Below the pieces are notes generated by a model, which was not told the origin of the DNA, did no database searches, and saw only the letters and a program-made list of their open reading frames with translations. A stretch of DNA of 64,000 nt from Spirochaetaceae bacterium (lineage in GTDB: Bacteria; Spirochaetota; Spirochaetia; SZUA-6; Bin103). A program made the translations under genes and the position numbers. The stretch covers positions 1 to 64,000 of the forward strand of contig JAPPGB010000025.1 of NCBI GenBank assembly GCA_028821475.1. Direction: 5' to 3'. This document shows, piece by piece, positions 9,399 through 18,102 of this stretch. Each line of letters begins with the position of its first letter. The first letter of the stretch is position 1.

Positions 9399-9623
9399 AT
9401 GGGTCGCAAGGCACAACACGTCGTTCCCAGAGATGGAAAGTGGGCCGTACGCAAAACCGGCTCCGATCGCGTAACGAAACGTTACGATACTCAGCGTGAA
9501 GCCATTGAAGCCGCACGAAAACTGGCGCGAAAGCAGAAGACGGAGTTGTACATTCATGGAGAGGATGGACGAATTCGCGAACGGAACTCCTTCGGCGACG
9601 ACCCATTTCCACGCCGAGGGTAG
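9399..9623 (+). CDS. DUF2188 family protein
   Basis: A 74-residue small basic protein matching the DUF2188 pattern: HVVPRDGKWAVRK near the N-terminus, a central AIEAARKLARKQ helix and a C-terminal IHGEDGRIRERNSFGDDPFP. The function of this family is unknown. The ATG at 9399 is chosen because family similarity starts there; a GTG at 9396 and an ATG at 9375 are possible alternatives. It runs convergently into the TOPRIM-like gene with an eight-base gap and shares the lower G+C content of that patch. Confidence 0.75.
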   Translation: MGRKAQHVVPRDGKWAVRKTGSDRVTKRYDTQREAIEAARKLARKQKTELYIHGEDGRIRERNSFGDDPFPRRG

Positions 9624-9631
9624 GCGTCCAA

Positions 9632-10354
9632 TCAGTGGATGCTTACAAGCGCATCAACCAGATTTCGGTAGTGATAGCATTGGTTTTCCAGACGAGCGAA
9701 TCCGCCTGAGTGATTCATACAATAGCGACGTCTTCGGTCAGGACTCTTGTCAATTTGAGTGAATTCTTCGATCTGGCGGTTCTCAAACCGATGCAGAGCA
9801 GTCATGAATTCCCGACAGAGCGCAATTCCGGTAAGGGTTTCGGGATCAATAGAGTGTTGTCGGAATGCAGCGATACACCATGTTTCTGTTGACTCTACGG
9901 ACGGCGCGGGAATGTGTCGCCTCAAGTCGGTGATTGTAAGCTTCGCGAATTCACCTACTATCCCAATGATTTCAGTAATTTCCTTGCCGCGTTCGACTGG
10001 GTCTGGAGGATTTTCCACCGTATAGTCGCAGTGTTCTTTCGTCCAGCTCTGGAATCCCGAATCCGACAGTATATCGGTGTCCAACTGAAAGACCATAACA
10101 TCACATCGTTTAGCGGACAGATCGTCGTCAAACAGACCTCCATGGAAATAGGCCCTCGTCCTTGACCGAGGTGGGTTCTTCTCCAGCCAAAGAAGCACTG
10201 CACCCCACCCACCGTCATGTGGTCTCGTATTGTCCGTACCGGGTTGAATCGGAATAAAATCCAGTGTGATCCCGCGGTGGGTCAGTGACGCACGCAAAAA
10301 CCAACAAATCGCGTGAGCGTCCGTCGGACCTTCACAGACCACGCCTATACGCAC
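9632..10354 (-). CDS. TOPRIM-like nuclease-type protein (DUF4276-like), partner of the upstream AAA ATPase
   Basis: A 240-residue protein starting MRIGVVCEGPTDAH. The CEGPTD segment matches the conserved Glu of TOPRIM domains, and VFQLDTD (roughly residue 90) supplies a DxD-type metal motif, as in OLD-like nucleases and DUF4276 proteins. Family assignment is from motifs only. The start lies three bases downstream of the AAA ATPase stop, so the two are co-translated. AAA ATPase + TOPRIM pairs of this layout are known in phage defence (OLD, Gabija, PARIS, RloAB-like), and a defence role is inferred. The patch is visibly AT-richer than its neighbours, consistent with horizontal acquisition. Confidence 0.65.
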   Translation of the reverse strand: MRIGVVCEGPTDAHAICWFLRASLTHRGITLDFIPIQPGTDNTRPHDGGWGAVLLWLEKNPPRSRTRAYFHGGLFDDDLSAKRCDVMVFQLDTDILSDSGFQSWTKEHCDYTVENPPDPVERGKEITEIIGIVGEFAKLTITDLRRHIPAPSVESTETWCIAAFRQHSIDPETLTGIALCREFMTALHRFENRQIEEFTQIDKSPDRRRRYCMNHSGGFARLENQCYHYRNLVDALVSIH

Positions 10355-10357
10355 GGA

Positions 10358-11650
10358 TTATACGCTCTGCCCCAGAGCACCTCGGATCTCCCCGTCCAAC
10401 CACAGTTGGGAAAGATTGCGTCCGTTCTTGGCTTCTTCCCAGTCGTCTCTCGACATTTCCGGACTTGGCCGAAGCCGGTTCACGACGGTATGACCCATGT
10501 CATCTCTCTCGACAACAAAGACCCGCTGGTCATCGTCGAACAAGTCAAACGCGTCCAGCGACGTGGGATTGTGGCTGGTAAGGAATACTTGCCTGGGTCC
10601 GCACGGTAGGTCGTGAGAAAAAGCCCTTCGAGTAGTCTCGATCACGGTCTCAAGCAACGCTCTGGTCATTCGTGGATTCAAAGCACTGTGGACATTGTCC
10701 AAAGCGAATATCTTAGGAGACTCATCGTGCGAGAGTAGCACGGCGATAAAGAGAAGGAAGAGTGTTCCCTCACTACTGTCATACACGGATAGTGTGCGCC
10801 GCTTGGAATGCATGAACCTGTCGAGGAAGTAAACGGTGTCTTCGCCCGGATCCAGCAGTGCTCTTGATACCAAGTGTGTATCGATTCTACCTACACGAAC
10901 TCCCGATGCCCAGCGTGGCAGGTATGCCAAATCAAGTGCTTTCCGCTTAAGCCGCCACGACGAGCCTTGTTGAGGCCCAGATCTTGGATCTGATTCGGAC
11001 TCCTGCAGTTGCTTTATCTGTCTAATTAATCCACGAACAGCCTGAGGCAAACCCTCACCATGCAGACCGACGGGCTTAATGTCGACGGTCCCTGTCTGCA
11101 TGCCGCGAAGAAAATCGGTCTGCGGTGAGTATATCGCGAACTCCGAGAGTACATGAAATGCTTGCCTCACAGGAGCGGGAAACTTGTGACCCGTACGCAC
11201 TTGATCCCACATGCTTCGATCGACGTAGAGGTCCCCGTAGATACTCTCCCCTAGTACTTGGACGCCGTTCCTACCCTGACCAAACATCTTACGACCCTCG
11301 TACATACAACTCTCGGTAAAAAAAGCTAGCAGCGGATCGTCGTCCTTGCCTGTGAGGTTAATCTTGTAGGTGACGATGCTCTCGATCTCGGCGGTGAGTT
11401 GGAGTGTCTTCGGAAGTTCGTAGTACTTGAACGCCGACTTCATCAAAGCTGGGGGCGTGATGCGTACACCCTTTCTCACCAGATCGCTGTCTCCCAGACC
11501 GCGATAAGCTGAGGCGGACAAGACGCCTATCGCTTCGAGGATGTTCGACTTGCCGGCACCGTTACCCCCAATGAACAGGTTAACACGGCCAAACTCGAGG
11601 GCGGCGGAGCGGATTGACTTAAACCGATCTACTATAAGTTTCGTAACCAT
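10358..11650 (-). CDS. AAA family ATPase (RecF/OLD-like)
   Basis: A 430-residue SMC/RecF-type ATPase. Walker A is GGNGAGKS (28-35), an ABC-signature-like SSEGT lies before Walker B, and the switch histidine is in LTSHNP. Walker B reads FALDN (about 315-319), with Asn where the catalytic Glu is usual, so hydrolysis may be slow or the protein may be a nucleotide-gated sensor. The frame is open upstream to 11701, but the ATG at 11650 (MVTKLIVDRF) fits the usual start of the family. It is the first gene of a pair with the TOPRIM-like gene three bases downstream. Codon use is clearly less GC-biased than in flanking genes. Confidence 0.8.
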   Translation of the reverse strand: MVTKLIVDRFKSIRSAALEFGRVNLFIGGNGAGKSNILEAIGVLSASAYRGLGDSDLVRKGVRITPPALMKSAFKYYELPKTLQLTAEIESIVTYKINLTGKDDDPLLAFFTESCMYEGRKMFGQGRNGVQVLGESIYGDLYVDRSMWDQVRTGHKFPAPVRQAFHVLSEFAIYSPQTDFLRGMQTGTVDIKPVGLHGEGLPQAVRGLIRQIKQLQESESDPRSGPQQGSSWRLKRKALDLAYLPRWASGVRVGRIDTHLVSRALLDPGEDTVYFLDRFMHSKRRTLSVYDSSEGTLFLLFIAVLLSHDESPKIFALDNVHSALNPRMTRALLETVIETTRRAFSHDLPCGPRQVFLTSHNPTSLDAFDLFDDDQRVFVVERDDMGHTVVNRLRPSPEMSRDDWEEAKNGRNLSQLWLDGEIRGALGQSV

Positions 11651-12019
11651 CGCTACGCCATACGCTTCGCTAAGTCGCCATCCTGAAAGGGGACCACGCA
11701 CAATCTACAGCCTACAGCGCATCCAGGGATGACGATAGCGACTCTGGAGAGCGCCGAATCGACACATGGGTGGCACGGTCACCACCCGACAGCGATGTAA
11801 GAGTACCACAATCGAACCGCTCTATGCCAGAAGTGTGCGCCGAAGCGCGGATGCACGGATGAAAACGCGTAGAACGAAGGACGGTGGCCTCTGAGGTCGC
11901 TATTCAGATTAGGTCCAGTGGGTGGGTACTGGCCGAAGGCTTGTGTCAGGCGCTGCTTCGGGCGCGCACTCGTGCGTGGTAGTGTCGCGGATGGGGGGAT
12001 CGGATATCATGGGTGAGAG
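11651..12019. other. Divergent intergenic region between AAA ATPase and xdhC
   Basis: These 369 bases separate the divergent AAA ATPase and xanthine dehydrogenase operons and probably hold both promoters. No reading frame with recognisable similarity and no clear structured RNA is seen. The half near the ATPase gene is AT-richer than the half near xdhC. Confidence 0.5.
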
Positions 12020-12985
12020 ATGAGTGCGTTCTGGAAGCAGGTGGGCGGTCATCTGGAGCGGGGAGAGCGGGTGTTCGTGGCCTGCGTGGCCGAGAGCACG
12101 CGCGGCTCGCCCGGGACGGCAGGGGCGAAGCTGCTCGCGGCCGAGAGCGGAGAGCTGTTCGGGACGGTGGGCGGCGGCATGATGGAGCACCGGCTGGTGA
12201 AACAGGCGCGCGAGTTGCTGCGCGGCGGCGGGGCGCAGCCGAAGAAGCGCACGCTGGTGCACAGCGATACCGCGGCCGGGGAGCAGTCCGGTATGGTGTG
12301 CGAGGGCAGCCAGACCAACGTGTTCTGCGTGCTGGCCGGCGACCGCGACCGTGCCACCGTGGGCGCCATCGCCACCGCGGTGGGTGAGGACCGGCCAGCC
12401 TGGATGGCGATCGACGCGGACGGCCTGCGGCTCGTGGAGCGGGATGCGGACCTCGCCCGGCCGCCGTATGCGCTGACCGGGGAAGGGGAGGGCTGGCGCT
12501 ACGAGGAGGACCTGCTGAACCGGCGCCGGCTGGCGGTGATCGGCGGCGGCCACTGCGCGGTGGCTCTGGCCGAGGCGATGGCGCGGGTCGGCTACCGGTC
12601 GCAGATCTTCGACACCCGTACCGAGGTGGTGACCCACGACCGCGCCGCGGCGGTCGGGACGGTGACCCACGTCGCGGACTACGCGCAGGCGGCCCCGCTC
12701 ATTGTCTGGCACGAACTGACCGCCGTGGTGGTGATGACCGCGGACTACCTGACCGACGTGCGCGCGCTTCTGGGGACGGCGGGACTGCGGTTTCCCTTCG
12801 TCGGCCTGATGGGCGGCAGGCGCAAGATCGCCCGGATCTTCGCCCAGTTGCGGGAGGAGGGGATGGCGCAGGAGGCGCTTGACCGGGTGCACGCACCCGT
12901 CGGCCTGGACATCGGCAGCGATACTCCCGAAGAGATCGCCGTCAGCGTCGCCGCCCAGATCCTGCGCGAGCGCAACCGGGCCTGA
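12020..12985 (+). CDS. xdhC: XdhC/CoxI family molybdenum hydroxylase maturation protein
   Basis: A 321-residue XdhC-type accessory protein that binds and sulfurates the molybdenum cofactor and delivers it to xanthine dehydrogenase. The N-terminal XdhC/CoxI domain has TRGSPGTAGAKLL and GTVGGGMMEH. The C-terminal Rossmann-like domain has LAVIGGGHCAVALAE, a family-typical GLMGGRRK and the end segment LDIGSDTPEEIAVS. A GGTGAG ribosome-binding site precedes the ATG. It is the first gene of the operon; the FeS/FAD subunit starts four bases after its stop. Confidence 0.92.
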   Translation: MSAFWKQVGGHLERGERVFVACVAESTRGSPGTAGAKLLAAESGELFGTVGGGMMEHRLVKQARELLRGGGAQPKKRTLVHSDTAAGEQSGMVCEGSQTNVFCVLAGDRDRATVGAIATAVGEDRPAWMAIDADGLRLVERDADLARPPYALTGEGEGWRYEEDLLNRRRLAVIGGGHCAVALAEAMARVGYRSQIFDTRTEVVTHDRAAAVGTVTHVADYAQAAPLIVWHELTAVVVMTADYLTDVRALLGTAGLRFPFVGLMGGRRKIARIFAQLREEGMAQEALDRVHAPVGLDIGSDTPEEIAVSVAAQILRERNRA

Positions 12986-12989
12986 CGCG

Positions 12990-14825
12990 ATGCCGCCGAG
13001 CACGCGCTTCATCCTCAACGACCGGGAGGTGGAGAGCGCCGCTCCCGCGGGGTTGCTGGTGCTGGACTTCCTGCGCGACTGTGAGCGGCTGACCGGCACC
13101 AAGGAGGGCTGCAAGGAGGGCGACTGCGGCGCCTGCGCCATCCTGATCGGCGAGTTGGAAGGGGACGCGGTCCGCTACCAGCCGGTTACATCCTGCCTGG
13201 TGCCGCTGGCCGAGGTGCACCGCAAGCACGTGGTGACCATCGAGGGCTGCAACCAGGCCGGACTCAACCCGGTGCAGGAGGCGATCGTCGAATTCGGCGG
13301 CACGCAGTGCGGGTTCTGTACGCCCGGCATCGTGGTGTCCTTGCACGGTCTGCTGCTCGACGGCACCAAGGGCCTGTCGCTCGACGACGTCAAGTACGCT
13401 CTGAGCGGCCACCTGTGCCGGTGCACCGGCTACCGCTCGCTGAAGGACTGCGCCGCCACCCTCGATCGCGACCTCGGCAGCCGGCTGCAGGCCAACGGCG
13501 GTGCGAGCCGCGTGCCTGCGTTGACCGCCGCCGGCGCGCTGCCGGAGTACTTCGCCGCCATCCCCGAGCGGTTGCGAGCCCTGCGCGCGTCAAGCGGCGC
13601 CGAGGCCACGCTTGCCGAGGATGCTACTGCCCACCTTGAGCCGGCGTCGGATGCGGGCAAGGGCAGCGCGCCGCCGGTAGCGTCCGCGAGCCGCTCCGCG
13701 AGGACCTCGAAGCCGCCGCCGGGCACCGCCCCGGCACCGAGACCCGCAACCGTGGCGGAGCGACTGGACGACTCGCGGGCTGCCGCTTCGCTGTCGGATT
13801 CCTCGCGCGCGGCATCTGAGCGCGGCCTGCGCGCCGAACCGGGCCGCACTGCGCTGGCGACTGTCGCCTCCACGGCGTCCGAGCCGGAGCCGCCGGACCC
13901 GGCTGCGCCGGCGCGCACAACTCAAGTGGCAGCGCCGAGTTCAACCGTCCCGTCCGGCCCGCTTGCCGTGGCGGAGACAGAGGGCACCTACCCGCGTCCG
14001 CCGGTTCTGCTTATCGCGGGCGGCACCGACCTGTACGTGCAACAGGGCGAGGCGATCCCGGAGCGCCGTGTCACCGTGTTGGGGCAGCGTCCCGATCTGA
14101 GAGGGATCCGCCGCGTCGGTGGAGAATTCCGGGTCGGCGCGCTGACCATGTTCGAGGAGTTCGGCACCCATCCGGCGGTGACCGAAGCAATTCCGGCCAT
14201 CGCGTCGTTCAATCACCTGATCGCCTCGTGGCAGATCCGCAACCGCGCCACGTTGGCCGGCAACATCGTCAACGCCTCTCCCATCGGCGACTATTCCGTC
14301 CTGCTGCTGGCCCTGGATGCGCGGGTCGTGCTGGATCACGGTGACGCGCAACGGACGGTGTCTTTGAGGGAGTTCTACCGCGGCTACAAGCAGATCGACC
14401 TGCGGCCGGGTGAGCTGCTTACCGAGGTGGCGTTTGCCGACCCGGCCGGCGCGCGGGTCAACTTCGAGAAGGTTTCCAAGCGCACCTGCCTCGACATCGC
14501 CTCGGTCAACAGCGCCTGCTCGATCCGCGCAACCGGGGACATGATCGACCATGCTCACTTCAGTCTGGGCGGCGTGGCGCCGGTCCCGCTCTACCTGCAC
14601 GAAACGTCGCGGGCAGTGCTCGGCCGCAGCCTCGACCTGGAGACGGCATGGGAGGCGGTGCGCGTGTCACAGCAGGAGATTGCGCCGATCTCGGACGTGC
14701 GCGGGTCGGCCGAGTACAAGCGCCTGCTCGCGCGGCAGTTGCTCATCGCCCATTTCGTCACCCTGTTTCCGGATCGATTGCGTGCAGAAGCGTTTTACGC
14801 AGGAGAACGTCGGTGCGGGGAGTGA
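12990..14825 (+). CDS. xdhA: Xanthine dehydrogenase, fused [2Fe-2S]/FAD-binding subunit
   Basis: A 611-residue electron-transfer subunit. Residues 1-165 hold two [2Fe-2S] clusters: the plant-ferredoxin type (Cys41, 46, 49, 69) and the helical type (Cys107, 110, 143, 145). An unusually long Ala/Ser/Pro-rich linker of about 150 residues follows. The FAD domain of the CO-dehydrogenase flavoprotein type then begins at about residue 330, with LLIAGGTDLYVQ and the FAD-contacting RNRATLAGNIVNASPIGD. It passes electrons from the molybdenum site to NAD+ or another acceptor. The ATG at 12990 is four bases after the xdhC stop. The molybdopterin subunit follows after about 200 bases. Confidence 0.92.
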   Translation: MPPSTRFILNDREVESAAPAGLLVLDFLRDCERLTGTKEGCKEGDCGACAILIGELEGDAVRYQPVTSCLVPLAEVHRKHVVTIEGCNQAGLNPVQEAIVEFGGTQCGFCTPGIVVSLHGLLLDGTKGLSLDDVKYALSGHLCRCTGYRSLKDCAATLDRDLGSRLQANGGASRVPALTAAGALPEYFAAIPERLRALRASSGAEATLAEDATAHLEPASDAGKGSAPPVASASRSARTSKPPPGTAPAPRPATVAERLDDSRAAASLSDSSRAASERGLRAEPGRTALATVASTASEPEPPDPAAPARTTQVAAPSSTVPSGPLAVAETEGTYPRPPVLLIAGGTDLYVQQGEAIPERRVTVLGQRPDLRGIRRVGGEFRVGALTMFEEFGTHPAVTEAIPAIASFNHLIASWQIRNRATLAGNIVNASPIGDYSVLLLALDARVVLDHGDAQRTVSLREFYRGYKQIDLRPGELLTEVAFADPAGARVNFEKVSKRTCLDIASVNSACSIRATGDMIDHAHFSLGGVAPVPLYLHETSRAVLGRSLDLETAWEAVRVSQQEIAPISDVRGSAEYKRLLARQLLIAHFVTLFPDRLRAEAFYAGERRCGE

Positions 14826-15032
14826 GCGCATCCTTCACGGGATTGCCGTCGCGGGGTGGACGGCGGTGAGTAGCGCGCGGCGCGAGCGCCGAGCACGGCG
14901 CCGGCACCGGGCGCGTCTCGCTCAGGCGGCCGGAAAGTCGCGCGAGCCGATGAAACTGTCGGGCGCGATCGAGCGAATAATCGATCCGTACGTCGACGCC
15001 TCCCCCGGCGCCTGCCGCCGGCGGCGGTGCGC

Positions 15033-17375
15033 ATGGGCCGCAGAGCGAGAGTACGTGACGTGACGCGTCGGCACATCGACTCTCACCTGCACGTGCGCGG
15101 CGAATCGCAGTACGTGGACGACGTGCCGCCGCCGCCCGGCATGCTGCACGCCGCGGTGTTCGGCTCGCCCGTGGCACACGGTGTCGTTACCCGGCTGGAC
15201 GCCGGCGCGGCGCGTGCCGCCCGCGGTGTCGTGGCCGTGCTCACCGCGGACGACATCCCGGGCGTCAACCGATTCGGTCCGATCATCGAGGACGAGCAAC
15301 TGCTGGTGGAACGCGAGGTGTGCTTCATCGGCCACCCGATCGCGCTGGTGGTGGCGCATGGCGCGCACCAGGCGCGGCAGGCGCGTGAGCTGATCGAGGT
15401 GGAGATCGACGAGCTGCCGGTGGTGGTCGACCCGCGCGCGGCGTTCGCACGCGGCGACCTGATCCATCCGCCGCGCACCATGGCGGCCGGCGACGTGGCC
15501 GGCGCTTGGGACGACTGCGAAGTGGTGGTGGAGGGGCGCTGCGAGATCGGCGGCCAGGAGCACCTCTACCTGGAGACGCAGCGCGCCCGCGCCGTGCCCG
15601 GGGAGGATGGTGCCATGCGGGTGTTCTCCTCCACCCAGGGGCCGGCCGCCGTGCAGCACGTTACCGCGGCGGTGCTTGGCCTGCCGATGCACAAGGTGGA
15701 GGTGGACGTGAAGCGGCTCGGCGGCGGTTTCGGCGGCAAGGAGGACCAGGCCACCCACTGGGCGGCGATGGCCGCGCTGGCCGCGGCCCGCCTGGAGGCG
15801 CCGGTCGAGCTGGTCCTGAACCGGCTCGACGACATCCGGATGACCGGCAAGCGCCACCCCTACTCCGCCGACTTCAGGATCGGGCTGACCGCGGCCGGCA
15901 AGATCCTGGCCTACGAGGCCACCTTCTATCAGAACTCCGGCGCCTTCGCAGACCTGTCGGCGCCGGTGCTGGCGCGCACGCTGTTTCACGCCACGGGCGC
16001 CTATTTCGTCCCCAACGTGCGGGTGACGGCCGCCGCGTGCCGCACCAACCTGCAGCCGCACACCGCCTTCCGCGGCTTCGGCGGCCCGCAGGGGATGTAC
16101 GTGATCGAGGCCGCCATCAACAAGGCCGCCGACGCCATGGGCATCGACGCGGCCGCCATCCAGCGCGCCAACCTGCTGCGCGACGGCGACCGGTTCCACT
16201 ACGGCCAGGTGGCCGAGCGCTGCCGCGCCGAGCGTACGTGGGACGAACTGGAGTCCGCGTTCGGGGTGGATGGTATCCGGAAGCGGGTGGCCGAGCACAA
16301 CCGGCGCAACTTCGCCATCAAGAAGGGCTGCGCGCTGATGCCGGTGTGCTTCGGCATCTCGTTCACCAAGAGCCACCTCAACCAGGGCCACGCCCTGGTG
16401 CACGTGTACACCGACGGCAGCGTGAGCGTGACCACCGGCGGCATCGAGATGGGCCAGGGCATCAGCAGCAACGTCGCTTCGGTGGTGGCGCGCACCTTCG
16501 GCATCTCACGGCGCCGCGTACGTGTGGAGAGCACCAACACCACCCGCGTGGCCAACATGTCGCCGAGCGCGGCCAGCGCCACCACCGACCTGAACGGCAA
16601 CGCCGCCATCATCGCCGTCGAGACCATCATGGGGGGCATGCGTGAGGCGGCCGCCGCTGAACTCGGGGCAGTGGATCCGGCCACGGTGACCATCGCCGGA
16701 GAGCAGGTCCGTGTCGCCGGCCGGCCCGCCGGCATGAGTTGGACCGACGTGGTGAACCTCACCTACCACGCCCGCAGGCGGCTGTCGGCGCACGGCTACT
16801 ACGCCACGCCGGGCATCCATTACGACGAGGAGCGCGAGCACGGCCACCCGTTCGCCTACCACGTATACGGCACCGCCGTGTTCGAGGTCACGGTCGACTG
16901 CCTGCGCGGCACCTACGCGGTCGACCAAGTGAAGATCGTCCACGACCTCGGCCGCACTATCAATCCCACCGTCGACCGTGGCCAGGTGGAGGGCGGCCTC
17001 GCGCAGGGTATGGGCTGGATGACCATGGAGGACCTGCAGTGGGACGCGGACGGCCGTTGCCTGTCGCACGCCCTGTCCACCTACAAGGCCCCCGACGTCT
17101 ACTTCATGCCGGACGACATGGCGGTGAAGTTCCTGCAGCCGGAGGACAACCCCTACGGCCCGCTCGGCGCCAAGGCGGTCGGCGAGCCGCCGCTGATGTA
17201 CGGCATCGGCGTCTTCTTCGCCCTCCGCAACGCCATGAAGGCCTTCCGCCCCGCCGCCGACCTCACCCTCGACACTCCCATGACCCCGGAACGCCTCCTC
17301 CTCGCCCTGCACGGAGGCGCCGTAGCGGCACCGCGCAACACGAGCGATGTTACAGAAATGAGAATACGCCGCTGA
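15033..17375 (+). CDS. xdhB: Xanthine dehydrogenase, molybdopterin-binding subunit
   Basis: A 780-residue catalytic subunit of the aldehyde oxidase/xanthine dehydrogenase family that hydroxylates hypoxanthine and xanthine to urate. Diagnostic motifs are HVRGESQYVDDV at the N-terminus, GGGFGGKE, the Arg-containing TAFRGFGGPQG, the cofactor loop EMGQGISSNVAS and the catalytic Glu in AKAVGEPPL (Glu718). The ATG at 15033 is chosen; GTG codons at 15027 and 15060 are alternatives, since similarity begins only around residue 17. About 200 bases separate it from the FeS/FAD gene. An 80-base stretch of its 3' end is repeated at 18365-18442. Confidence 0.93.
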   Translation: MGRRARVRDVTRRHIDSHLHVRGESQYVDDVPPPPGMLHAAVFGSPVAHGVVTRLDAGAARAARGVVAVLTADDIPGVNRFGPIIEDEQLLVEREVCFIGHPIALVVAHGAHQARQARELIEVEIDELPVVVDPRAAFARGDLIHPPRTMAAGDVAGAWDDCEVVVEGRCEIGGQEHLYLETQRARAVPGEDGAMRVFSSTQGPAAVQHVTAAVLGLPMHKVEVDVKRLGGGFGGKEDQATHWAAMAALAAARLEAPVELVLNRLDDIRMTGKRHPYSADFRIGLTAAGKILAYEATFYQNSGAFADLSAPVLARTLFHATGAYFVPNVRVTAAACRTNLQPHTAFRGFGGPQGMYVIEAAINKAADAMGIDAAAIQRANLLRDGDRFHYGQVAERCRAERTWDELESAFGVDGIRKRVAEHNRRNFAIKKGCALMPVCFGISFTKSHLNQGHALVHVYTDGSVSVTTGGIEMGQGISSNVASVVARTFGISRRRVRVESTNTTRVANMSPSAASATTDLNGNAAIIAVETIMGGMREAAAAELGAVDPATVTIAGEQVRVAGRPAGMSWTDVVNLTYHARRRLSAHGYYATPGIHYDEEREHGHPFAYHVYGTAVFEVTVDCLRGTYAVDQVKIVHDLGRTINPTVDRGQVEGGLAQGMGWMTMEDLQWDADGRCLSHALSTYKAPDVYFMPDDMAVKFLQPEDNPYGPLGAKAVGEPPLMYGIGVFFALRNAMKAFRPAADLTLDTPMTPERLLLALHGGAVAAPRNTSDVTEMRIRR
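17238..17316 (+). repeat. Direct repeat, copy 1 (3' end of xdhB)
   Basis: This is the part of xdhB that encodes the C-terminal DLTLDTPMTPERLLLALHG segment. It is repeated with few changes at 18365-18442. The two copies flank the HepT/MNT module about 1.1 kb apart. Confidence 0.8.
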
Positions 17376-17453
17376 GGCGTATCTATCGCGAGTAGCTCGA
17401 CGGCTCCGCGTAGGGCGAGTTGATCGTCAGCCGATCCATCGTCGCACGAGGCA

Positions 17454-17795
17454 CTATTGGGGGCCCACGGATATGAGCGGCTCAATGAGCGTCAGCAGGT
17501 TCGGTACGACTCTGCTGAGAGGTGTTCCATACGACATCCATATCGATGTCGTCATACCCGTGAATCATCCGGTTGCGCATCCGGTCATCGAGCCCCAGGG
17601 GACTTCCGGATCACCTGCGCGGAACTCCGAAGACATCCGTCCCGCGGCCTCGCCGATAATCTCGAGACGGCGAATGACAGAGTCCTGGAGTGCCGTATCT
17701 CGGAGGAATTGCTCCCGTTCCACACCTTCCGCGTAGTTCACTATGAGTCGAGCCGACGAGACGATGTCGACGAGGTAGTCCGCATCACGACTCAT
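17454..17795 (-). pseudogene. HepT-like (DUF86) toxin, frameshifted
   Basis: The start MSRDADYLVDIV and the segment RRLEIIGEAAGRMS are typical of HepT-family minimal HEPN RNases. After PEVPWGSMTG the frame hits a stop at 17565. A one-base shift at the GGATG there restores MRNRMIHGYDDIDMDVVW, which carries the catalytic R-x4-H motif (RNRMIH). About 75 bases further a second, compensating shift returns to the first frame for VVPNLLTLIEPLISVG and a stop at 17454. Two indels thus remove the active site from the readable product. The start overlaps the MNT gene end by 11 bases, the usual arrangement of MntA/HepT pairs. Confidence 0.8.
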
Positions 17796-18102
17796 ATATG
17801 ACCTGTGCCGACTGCAAGATCGCCCTTCGACGACCTTGATTGCGGCTACTCTCGATGCCGCGCCGACTGACCAGATCCACATCGTGTCCGAATATCAATC
17901 GGAGATCTTCTTCCATCTGGTGCAGATCGAACAGTGTGTGCTCGGCCTTCTCGTCCAGCGTGACGAGCACATCTACAGCGCTCTCGGGGCCGAAATCATC
18001 GCGAAGCACCGAGCCAAACAGCGCAAGTTCGGAGACGTCCCAGCGCATGCAGAACTCGGCAACGTCTGCTTGGAGGGCTTTGATCTCCTCGTTCAGGGGC
18101 AA
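17785..18102 (-). CDS. MNT-type nucleotidyltransferase antitoxin (MntA-like), catalytic Asp replaced
   Basis: A 105-residue minimal nucleotidyltransferase, the antitoxin partner of HepT that normally AMPylates or otherwise neutralises the HEPN toxin. The fold motif is visible as LALFGSVLRDD followed by ESAVDVLV. Functional members read SDxDxLV, so the first metal-binding Asp is Ala here and catalysis is probably lost. The likely start is a TTG at 18102 with a GGAGG ribosome-binding site six bases upstream (18109-18113); an ATG at 18180 in the same frame lacks family similarity. With the frameshifted HepT gene downstream, the module looks decayed. Confidence 0.75.
   Translation of the reverse strand: MPLNEEIKALQADVAEFCMRWDVSELALFGSVLRDDFGPESAVDVLVTLDEKAEHTLFDLHQMEEDLRLIFGHDVDLVSRRGIESSRNQGRRRAILQSAQVIYES

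Noticed and set aside
14937-15063. Short frame starting MKLSGAIERIIDPY before xdhB
   Set aside because: It is out of phase with xdhB, lacks similarity and ends inside it. It might be the remains of a longer N-terminus, but I cannot support it.
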